NCBI GenBank assembly: GCA_007130585.1
Contig: SLSE01000135.1
Coordinates: 1 to 7,602 of the forward strand
DNA length: 7,602 nt
Direction of reading: 5' to 3'
From: Syntrophomonadaceae bacterium
Lineage (GTDB): Bacteria > Bacillota > Dethiobacteria > DTU022
Shown here: positions 1 through 4,680 of the stretch, one piece after another
Numbering within the stretch: position 1 is the stretch's first letter
Layout: every line of letters begins with the position of its first letter
The notes under the pieces: generated by a model
The model's input: the letters and a program-made list of their open reading frames with translations, nothing else
The model's database searches: none
Told to the model about the DNA's origin: nothing
Translations under genes and position numbers: made by a program

Positions 1-629
1 AGCTCTTTTACCATAAGCGGGCTTAACCCTCCCACTGTGGAAAGAAGCGCTTCATCGGGATCGGCGCCGCCGGCAAGCAGCTCGCGGATGGCTCCGGAAA
101 ACTGCGCCGGTTCCATCTCGAGGGGGTTAAGTTTGGGCTGGGCCGGCGGGGCGGCGTACGGTTCGCCGGGCAAAATAACCCGCTTTGGGTTTTTCTCACG
201 GGATGCCGTTTTGACTGCTCCCAAAATCCTGCCCCGGGAATCAACCAGGATCAGGTTGCTGCGGCGGCTCATGATTTCAGCAACCAGCTTAACCGGTTCC
301 AGCCCCTCGGGCGGCTCAAAATCAATTTCGAGGATTCTTTCGAGGGGAGGATTGCTGAAAGAAACGGCCCTTCCGCCGACCAGGTATTTGCGCAGCAGCA
401 TGCAGAACGGAGACGGTAAATCCATGCTCTGAAAGCGCTTTTCGGTCAGGTGCACGCGGGCATAGGCCGGATCAACCGACAGCAGCAGTCCCGCCTGGCT
501 GCCCGGCCGGTAAAGGTGAATAATCAGTTCGCCCCGGCCCGGTTCATAAACTCTCTGGACGGGTGCGCCCGTCAGCTGATCCCGCAATTCCTGGGTGATT
601 GCGCTCATTATCAGGGTGTCAAACGACAT
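1..629 (-). CDS. rqcH: RqcH / NFACT (FbpA-like) protein, N-terminal part, truncated by window edge
   Basis: Reading leftward from an ATG at 629-627 gives about 209 residues beginning MSFDTLIMSAITQEL, and the frame is still open at base 1. The family (RqcH, formerly YloA/FbpA, homologue of eukaryotic Rqc2/NEMF) is usually about 570-580 residues, so only the NFACT-N region is present. Family hallmarks are LLLSVDPAYARVHLTE (residues 48-63), FCMLLRKYLVGGR (75-87), VAEIMSRRSNLILVD and the LPGEPYAAPPAQPKLNP stretch. Known role of the family: binds a stalled 50S subunit with peptidyl-tRNA and recruits tRNA-Ala to add C-terminal alanine tails that mark the nascent chain for degradation. The start is supported by GAGGAGAT about 9 bases upstream and a good promoter beyond it. 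Odd point: the conserved Asp-Arg of the NFACT-N domain reads Glu97-Arg98 here. The gene diverges from the yicC operon, as yloA does in Bacillus. Confidence 0.95.
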   Translation of the reverse strand, partial: MSFDTLIMSAITQELRDQLTGAPVQRVYEPGRGELIIHLYRPGSQAGLLLSVDPAYARVHLTEKRFQSMDLPSPFCMLLRKYLVGGRAVSFSNPPLERILEIDFEPPEGLEPVKLVAEIMSRRSNLILVDSRGRILGAVKTASREKNPKRVILPGEPYAAPPAQPKLNPLEMEPAQFSGAIRELLAGGADPDEALLSTVGGLSPLMVKE

Positions 630-653
630 GGCTGTTTCATCTCCTCGCGGTAC

Positions 654-682
654 AGTATAATTCTAATCGACGGCCAGGGCAA
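654..682 (-). promoter_or_regulatory. SigA-like promoter for rqcH
   Basis: On the minus strand TTGCCC (682-677) and TATACT (659-654) are separated by exactly 17 bases. The matches to the SigA consensus are 4/6 and 5/6. A start site about 7 bases beyond the -10 would give a leader of only about 17 bases, just enough to carry the GAGGAG ribosome binding site before the ATG at 629. Seen in sequence; activity is inferred. Confidence 0.6.
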
Positions 683-701
683 ATAAAGGGCCAATTACTT
701 C

Positions 702-730
702 TTGAGCTTGCCCCGTTTTGATGATATATT
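702..730 (+). promoter_or_regulatory. SigA-like promoter for the yicC-remA-gmk-rpoZ-coaBC operon
   Basis: TTGAGC (702-707) and TATATT (725-730) are separated by exactly 17 bases, matching 4/6 and 5/6 of the SigA consensus. The predicted start site is near 737, giving a leader of about 56 bases to the ATG at 793. It lies back-to-back with the rqcH promoter, with only 19 bases between the two -35 boxes, so the two polymerase sites are close enough to interfere. No other strong promoter is obvious before the later genes of this operon. Confidence 0.6.
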
Positions 731-744
731 TAACGCAGTAATAA

Positions 745-773
745 GGCAATCCGGAGATCGCCTGCGGAATGCC
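745..773 (+). promoter_or_regulatory. leader hairpin upstream of yicC
   Basis: GGCA-A-TCCG (745-753) and CGGA-A-TGCC (765-773) can pair as two 4-bp helices flanking a single A·A mismatch, closing an 11-base loop. The structure begins about 8 bases after the predicted transcription start, and GGGAG follows it immediately. An in-frame ATG at 769 lies in the 3' arm, which favours the ATG at 793 as the working start. There is no U-run, so it is not a standard terminator. Function is unknown. Confidence 0.35.
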
Positions 774-792
774 GGGAGACGGGGGTTGGCTG

Positions 793-1668
793 ATGGTAAG
801 CAGTATGACCGGTTACGGCCGGGGCAGCAGTTCACAGGAAGGCTTTACATTCATAGCAGAACTAAGGTCCGTCAACCATCGTTACGCAGATTTTGCCCTG
901 CGGTTACCGCGTGAGCTGTATTCCCTGGAAGACCGGATCCGCCGTCAACTGCAGGAAACAATTAAACGGGGCCGGGTTGAAGTAAGCCTGGTCCTTGACG
1001 AAATGCCCGCCGGTTTACGCCAGGTAAAAGTTAATTTCGACCTGGCCGAAGATTACTACCGTTCCCTGAAGCTGCTTTCCGATCGCCTGGAACTTTCCGG
1101 CGATGTAGGCCTTCAACACCTCCTTCAGATGCCCGAGCTCTTTAAACCGGCCGGCGTTGCCTTAAGTGAAGAAGAAGTCTGGCCCATTGTAAGCGCAGCC
1201 CTCGGTGAAGGCCTGGATCAGCTGTTAAACCAGAGGCGTACCGAGGGAGAAAATCTCTGCCGGGATCTGCTTGAAAGGTGCGGACGCCTGGAAGAAATGG
1301 TTCGGCAGGCTTCGGTCAGCGCCGAAGAGGCGAAGGAAGAATGCCGCAGGCGCACCGAAGAAAAATTTGAAGAACTGCTGGCCGGCAAATTTGAAGAAAC
1401 AAGACTGATTATGGAATGTGCCATGCTGGTTGAGAGGATGGGCGTTGACGAAGAACTTGTTCGTCTTAAGAGCCACCTTGAAGCTTTCCGCTCCAACCTG
1501 ACCGGCTCGGATCCCGCCGGGCGTAAACTTGACTTCATCGCCCAGGAAATGTTCAGGGAGGTAAATACGATCGGGTCGAAAGCAGGCGACTACCGCCTGA
1601 CCGGAATTGTTGTTGAAATGAAAGCGGAGCTGGAAAAGATTCGCGAACAAATACAGAACCTGGAGTAG
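793..1668 (+). CDS. yicC: YicC/YloC family endoribonuclease
   Basis: The 291-residue product starts MVSSMTGYGRG and ends EMKAELEKIREQIQNLE. Both ends are signatures of the YicC/YloC family (YicC-like N-terminal domain and DUF1732 C-terminal domain), whose members are about 290 residues long. Members from E. coli and B. subtilis have been reported as metal-dependent endoribonucleases, with YicC linked to small RNA decay. The conserved GRKLDFIAQEM-REVNTIGSKAGD block lies near residues 237-260, and a charged helical, coiled-coil-like stretch precedes it (about 150-205). The in-frame ATG at 769 would add eight residues not typical of the family. Neither start has an ideal ribosome binding site (GGGAG 774-778 or the G-run 780-784 for 793), so the start is the least certain part. 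It is the first gene of the operon; remA follows after 15 bases. Confidence 0.93.
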   Translation: MVSSMTGYGRGSSSQEGFTFIAELRSVNHRYADFALRLPRELYSLEDRIRRQLQETIKRGRVEVSLVLDEMPAGLRQVKVNFDLAEDYYRSLKLLSDRLELSGDVGLQHLLQMPELFKPAGVALSEEEVWPIVSAALGEGLDQLLNQRRTEGENLCRDLLERCGRLEEMVRQASVSAEEAKEECRRRTEEKFEELLAGKFEETRLIMECAMLVERMGVDEELVRLKSHLEAFRSNLTGSDPAGRKLDFIAQEMFREVNTIGSKAGDYRLTGIVVEMKAELEKIREQIQNLE

Positions 1669-1683
1669 ACAGGGGGTTTTAAG

Positions 1684-1956
1684 ATGACGATAAAGTTGAT
1701 TAATATCGGTTTTGGCAATATCGTATCCGCATCCCGGATCATAGCTATTGTCAGCCCCGAATCGGCCCCTATTAAAAGGGTCGTCAGCGAAGCCCGCGAG
1801 CGCGGGCTGTTGATCGATGCTACGTACGGACGGAGGACCAGGGCGGTTATAGTTGCCGACAGCGGGCATATCATCCTTTCGGCAGTTCAGCCGGAAACTG
1901 TCAAGCACCGCCTCCAGGCACGCGAACCCAATGCAGAGAGCCCTGAAGCGGAATAA
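1684..1956 (+). CDS. remA: RemA (DUF370) DNA-binding regulator
   Basis: The 90-residue protein begins MTIKLINIGFGNIVSASR and contains SPESAPIKR (24-32), IDATYGRRTRAV (44-55) and ILSAVQPETV. This is a near-complete match to what I recall of Bacillus RemA, the activator of biofilm matrix and osmoprotection genes. Arg18, Pro29, Arg50 and Arg51, reported as important for RemA function or DNA binding, are all present. Known RemA assembles into rings that wrap DNA. The last dozen residues (REPNAESPEAE) are a variable acidic tail. A good AGGGGG site (1671-1676) lies 7 bases before the ATG. It sits between yicC and gmk as in Bacillus, and gmk starts 19 bases after its stop. In species without the eps/tapA matrix genes its targets are unclear. 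Confidence 0.96.
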   Translation: MTIKLINIGFGNIVSASRIIAIVSPESAPIKRVVSEARERGLLIDATYGRRTRAVIVADSGHIILSAVQPETVKHRLQAREPNAESPEAE

Positions 1957-1963
1957 GTCCAGC

Positions 1964-1970
1964 GGGAGGT
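1964..1970 (+). promoter_or_regulatory. ribosome binding site that sets the gmk start
   Basis: GGGAGGT lies 5 bases before the ATG at 1976. The frame is open much further upstream, to 1853 inside remA, but those codons overlap remA and have no family similarity, so this site decides the start. Confidence 0.8.
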
Positions 1971-1975
1971 TGTTA

Positions 1976-2581
1976 ATGGCCGAAGGGATGCTACTTATAA
2001 TCTCGGGACCCTCGGGAGTTGGCAAAGGCACGGTGTGCCGCAGCCTGCTTGAAATCCGGGAAGCGATCAGGCTTTCGGTTTCCACCACCACCAGGCCCCC
2101 GCGGCCCGCGGAGAGAGAAGGAGTCGACTATTATTTTACTTCTCCCCGGCGGTTTAAAAAAATGATCGAAGAGGGCGCTTTCCTGGAGTGGGCGGAGGTT
2201 CACGGTCACTATTACGGTACCGGCCTGGAAGCCGTGCAAAGCAACCTGGCCGCCGGGGAAGATTTAATTTTGGAGATAGACGTTCAGGGTGCGGTGCAGG
2301 TTATGGATAAAGTGCCGGCAGCGGTGTCAATTTTCCTGGCCCCGCCGTCGGAGAAAGAACTCGAAGAAAGGATTACCGGGCGGGGTACGGAAAGCAGTAA
2401 AAAGATTAGCAGACGCCTGACAACGGCCCGCCGGGAAATGGAATCATATCACCTTTATGACTACATTGTAGTAAACGATCAGGTGGAACGTGCGGCTGAA
2501 CTGATCAGCTCAATTATAGATGCTGAAAAATGCAGGGTCAGCCGCGGAGCCCGCCCGCCGGGCTGGGGAGGTGAAAAATAA
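1976..2581 (+). CDS. gmk: guanylate kinase
   Basis: The 201-residue enzyme phosphorylates GMP (and dGMP) to GDP with ATP in the cytoplasm and is essential for GTP supply. The P-loop GPSGVGKGT is at residues 11-19. The GMP-binding segment STTTRPPRPAEREGVDYYF is at 36-54. EWAEVHGHYYGT, the EIDVQGA segment and RRLTTARREM with YDYIVVND follow in the usual order. Length is normal for the family (about 200-210). An in-frame ATG four codons later (1988) is possible, but the ribosome binding site fits 1976 better. The stop codon abuts the rpoZ start with no gap, and the rpoZ ribosome binding site lies inside the gmk 3' end, so the two are probably translationally coupled. Confidence 0.97.
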   Translation: MAEGMLLIISGPSGVGKGTVCRSLLEIREAIRLSVSTTTRPPRPAEREGVDYYFTSPRRFKKMIEEGAFLEWAEVHGHYYGTGLEAVQSNLAAGEDLILEIDVQGAVQVMDKVPAAVSIFLAPPSEKELEERITGRGTESSKKISRRLTTARREMESYHLYDYIVVNDQVERAAELISSIIDAEKCRVSRGARPPGWGGEK

Positions 2582-2788
2582 ATGCTTTACCCGTCAATCG
2601 ACGAACTCTTAAAAAACGTTGACAGCAAGTATACCCTGGTTATTCAAGCGGCCAAGAGGGGCCGCCAGCTGCGCCAGGGCAGCAGGAGAACCATCGAGAC
2701 CGATTACCGGAAGGATGTTACCACTGCCCTGCACGAGATCGAAGCGGGCAATATAGAGTATGAAAGAATCCGCGACGGAATCAAGTAG
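2582..2788 (+). CDS. rpoZ: DNA-directed RNA polymerase omega subunit
   Basis: The 68-residue protein MLYPSIDELLKNVDSKYTLV carries the omega features: SKYTLVIQAAKRGRQL (15-30), a basic linker, then VTTALHEIEAGNIEY (46-60). Omega helps fold and hold the beta-prime subunit in the RNA polymerase core. GGAGGTG (2567-2573), within the gmk 3' end, lies 8 bases before the ATG. The gmk-rpoZ pairing is widely conserved in bacteria. Length matches Bacillota omega proteins of about 65-70 residues. Confidence 0.96.
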   Translation: MLYPSIDELLKNVDSKYTLVIQAAKRGRQLRQGSRRTIETDYRKDVTTALHEIEAGNIEYERIRDGIK

Positions 2789-2790
2789 GT

Positions 2791-2795
2791 AGGAG
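2791..2795 (+). promoter_or_regulatory. ribosome binding site that favours a TTG start for coaBC
   Basis: AGGAG lies 8 bases before the TTG at 2804. A GTG at 2795 is in the same frame but overlaps this site and has only a short AGG-type site (GTAGGT) immediately ahead of it, so TTG 2804 is the better start. Confidence 0.65.
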
Positions 2796-2803
2796 TGTTC
2801 TTT

Positions 2804-3982
2804 TTGGAAAAGGTAATCCTGGGGGTAACCGGCGGTATAGCCGCCTACAAATCAGCCGAACTGGCCAGGATCTTCGTTCGCAACGGGGCCGCTGTCCAGG
2901 TAGTAATGACCCCGGCTGCAGCTGAATTTGTCGCTCCCCTGACATTTCAGACCCTGACCGAACGGCCGGCCTTTGTCGAAATGTATGCCGAACGGTCCGG
3001 GGACAAAATCCGCCACATCGAGCTGCTCGATAATGCCGATGTGCTGGTTATCGCCCCGGCCACGGCCAATACGATCGGCAAAATGGCCTGCGGATTTGCC
3101 GACAACCTTCTGACTACCCTCTACCTGGCCTCGGATTGCCCCGTGGTAATCATCCCTTCCATGAATGTCAACATGTACAACCATCCAGCTGTCAGGGAGA
3201 ATATCGATAAGCTTATCCGGCGGGGCTGCTTTGTAATGGATCCCGACCAGGGCGAGCTGGCCTGCGGGGTATACGGCAGCGGAAGGATGCCCGAACCGCT
3301 TGATATTTACCGCTTTACCAGGGCCGCGCTTGCCCCGGGAGATTACAGGGGCAGGAAAGTAATTGTTACCGCCGGGCCCACCCGCGAACACCTGGACCCG
3401 GTACGCTACCTGAGCAACCCCTCCTCGGGCCTGATGGGCTACTCGCTGGCCCGCGCTTTACAGGAGCGGGGGGCGGAAGTGACCCTGATCAGCGGGCCAA
3501 CCCATTTAACCGCGCCGGCAGGGGTGGAAACGGTCGCTGTAACCACTGCCGAAGAAATGTATGAAGCTGTGCTTGAGCGCTTCGACGGGTGCAGCATGGT
3601 TTTTAAGGCGGCCGCTGTTTCCGATTTCAGGCCCCTGGAAACGAAAGAACACAAAGTGAAAAAAGGGGAAGCCGCGTACAGCGTCGAGCTGGCCCTTAAC
3701 CGCGATATCCTCTATGAGCTGGGGCAGAAAAAAGGCAGCCGCATCCTGGTCGGATTTGCCGCTGAAACTGAAGATGTGGAACAAAATGCAGCCGGCAAGC
3801 TGCAGCGTAAAAACCTGGACCTGGTCATCGTTAATAATCTCAACGAACCCGGGGCCGGCTTTGCCGTATCCACCAACATGGTTTCCATCATCGACCGCAG
3901 CGGGGAAGTAGAAAAACTGCCCCTGATGGATAAGGAACAGCTTGCCCACCACATTCTCGACCGGGCCGTCAGGCTGCTTTAA
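2804..3982 (+). CDS. coaBC: bifunctional phosphopantothenoylcysteine decarboxylase / phosphopantothenate-cysteine ligase
   Basis: The 392-residue fusion (from TTG 2804) carries out two steps of coenzyme A synthesis: joining 4'-phosphopantothenate to cysteine using CTP, then FMN-dependent decarboxylation to 4'-phosphopantetheine. The N-terminal CoaC half shows VTGGIAAYK (8-16), the active-site His71 in RHIEL, APATANT (84-90), PSMNVNM (118-124) and the flap cysteine Cys154 in ELACGVYGSGRMPEP. The CoaB half shows TAGPTREHLDPVRYLSN (189-205), with Arg201 and Asn205 matching E. coli Arg206 and Asn210, FKAAAVSDFRP, and the KVKK motif at 284-287. The usual SSGKMG reads SSGLMG (207-212). It follows rpoZ by 15 bases and is the last gene of the operon here. 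Its stop overlaps the stop region of the opposing SpoIIM-like gene, and no terminator is visible. Confidence 0.96.
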   Translation: MEKVILGVTGGIAAYKSAELARIFVRNGAAVQVVMTPAAAEFVAPLTFQTLTERPAFVEMYAERSGDKIRHIELLDNADVLVIAPATANTIGKMACGFADNLLTTLYLASDCPVVIIPSMNVNMYNHPAVRENIDKLIRRGCFVMDPDQGELACGVYGSGRMPEPLDIYRFTRAALAPGDYRGRKVIVTAGPTREHLDPVRYLSNPSSGLMGYSLARALQERGAEVTLISGPTHLTAPAGVETVAVTTAEEMYEAVLERFDGCSMVFKAAAVSDFRPLETKEHKVKKGEAAYSVELALNRDILYELGQKKGSRILVGFAAETEDVEQNAAGKLQRKNLDLVIVNNLNEPGAGFAVSTNMVSIIDRSGEVEKLPLMDKEQLAHHILDRAVRLL

Positions 3983-4596
3983 AGTACCCTTTCCAGCAGG
4001 TGCGGGGTAACCAGGATCTCGATAAAAGCGGCGCATAACAAAAGCAGGACAATCAACGGCAGGACCGAGATCGTTTCTTTCCATATGTAGCGGAAACTCT
4101 GCAGCCGTGTCATGCCCGGCAGGGGCGAAGCCACACAGTGATAACCGAACTTTAAGCCAAGGGCCCCGCACAGGAAAAAGGCGGGCAGCTCGAAAATTCC
4201 GTGCGGCAATATACCGAAAACAATCATCTGCAGCAGGGGAGCTCCCTGCCCGGCAGATATACCGAACAGCGCTCCCACCAGCGCCCCGTTAAGGCCCAGG
4301 GTAATCAGCGGTGAAATCCCGGCGATCACGCCCAGCAGCAGCATCTGGGCCATAGAAAGGAAATTGTTCATGAAGATCAGCAGGGCGCTGATTACAGGGG
4401 GGGCATCCATAATAAAATCAAAGAAACCCAGCAGCTGGTTAAACTGGCCGGCCGCAGCTTCGTCGGCCGGAAGGTCGGCTGCAGGGGCGGCCAGGAAAAA
4501 AACCGCGATACAGATAAAAAAGATAGAACTGGAAATAACCAGCCAGCTGCGGTTGTCGCGAATTACCTGTTGAGGGGGAAAAAACAATCTTAACAT
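3979..4596 (-). CDS. SpoIIM / DUF95 family integral membrane protein
   Basis: The 205-residue hydrophobic protein has a short N-terminal cytosolic stretch, a membrane segment at about 18-40, a polar loop (41-65) and further segments at about 66-95, 97-115, 120-150 and 175-197. Family motifs are MNNF (76-79), a Gly/Leu-rich LGLNGALVGALFG, ILPHGIFELPAFF (129-141) with a following GALGLKFG, and the C-terminal AAFIEILVTP (189-198). These match the stage II sporulation protein M family. In Bacillus, SpoIIM works with SpoIID and SpoIIP in septal peptidoglycan remodelling during engulfment, but the wider family also occurs in non-sporulating bacteria, and a paralogue with another role is possible. 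AGAGGT lies 8 bases before the ATG at 4596. It is the only minus-strand gene inside the plus-strand run and ends tail-to-tail on coaBC with a 4-base overlap. I leave the symbol blank because true spoIIM normally sits elsewhere (next to fur/xerD in Bacillus). Confidence 0.85.
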   Translation of the reverse strand: MLRLFFPPQQVIRDNRSWLVISSSIFFICIAVFFLAAPAADLPADEAAAGQFNQLLGFFDFIMDAPPVISALLIFMNNFLSMAQMLLLGVIAGISPLITLGLNGALVGALFGISAGQGAPLLQMIVFGILPHGIFELPAFFLCGALGLKFGYHCVASPLPGMTRLQSFRYIWKETISVLPLIVLLLLCAAFIEILVTPHLLERVL

Positions 4597-4680
4597 GGCT
4601 GAACCTCTTTCTGCAGTGGTTGAAGTTTAAATTAATCCGGTTAAAGATATCTTATCAAAATAAAGCACAGGGGTAAACAG
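4597..4680. promoter_or_regulatory. divergent intergenic region between the SpoIIM-like gene and priA
   Basis: This 84-base A+T-rich spacer must start transcription in both directions unless priA is read through from coaBC. It contains a perfect 10-base palindrome AAGATATCTT (4644-4653), which could be a small operator or chance. For priA I find only weak plus-strand boxes, for example TTAATC (4632) with CAAAAT (4656-4661). The priA ribosome binding site AGGGG is at 4669-4673. Confidence 0.4.
4631..4658 (-). promoter_or_regulatory. possible promoter for the SpoIIM-like gene
   Basis: On the minus strand TTGATA (4658-4653; 5/6 to the -35 consensus) is followed 16 bases later by ATTAAT (4636-4631; 4/6 to the -10). 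The region 4597-4680 is clearly A+T-rich compared with its surroundings. I see no clear SigE, SigF or SigG sporulation promoter. The spacing is slightly short and the -10 is weak. Confidence 0.3.

Noticed and set aside
37..432. Plus-strand open frame of about 131 codons at the window start
   Set aside because: It is antisense to rqcH, whose NFACT-N motifs are unmistakable on the minus strand.
1791..1808. Inverted repeat AGCCCGCG-AG-CGCGGGCT within remA
   Set aside because: The bases encode the conserved Glu-Ala-Arg-Glu-Arg-Gly-Leu of RemA, there is no loop room or U-run, and it is best explained by coding content.
1225..2091. Long open frame on the minus strand (about 288 codons) across yicC, remA and gmk
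   Set aside because: It spans three well-supported plus-strand genes and has Phe/Leu-rich shadow composition with no family signature.
3506..4171. Minus-strand open frame of about 221 codons crossing the coaBC 3' end into the SpoIIM-like gene
   Set aside because: It overlaps coaBC in antisense and the SpoIIM-like gene in another frame, both of which have clear family motifs.
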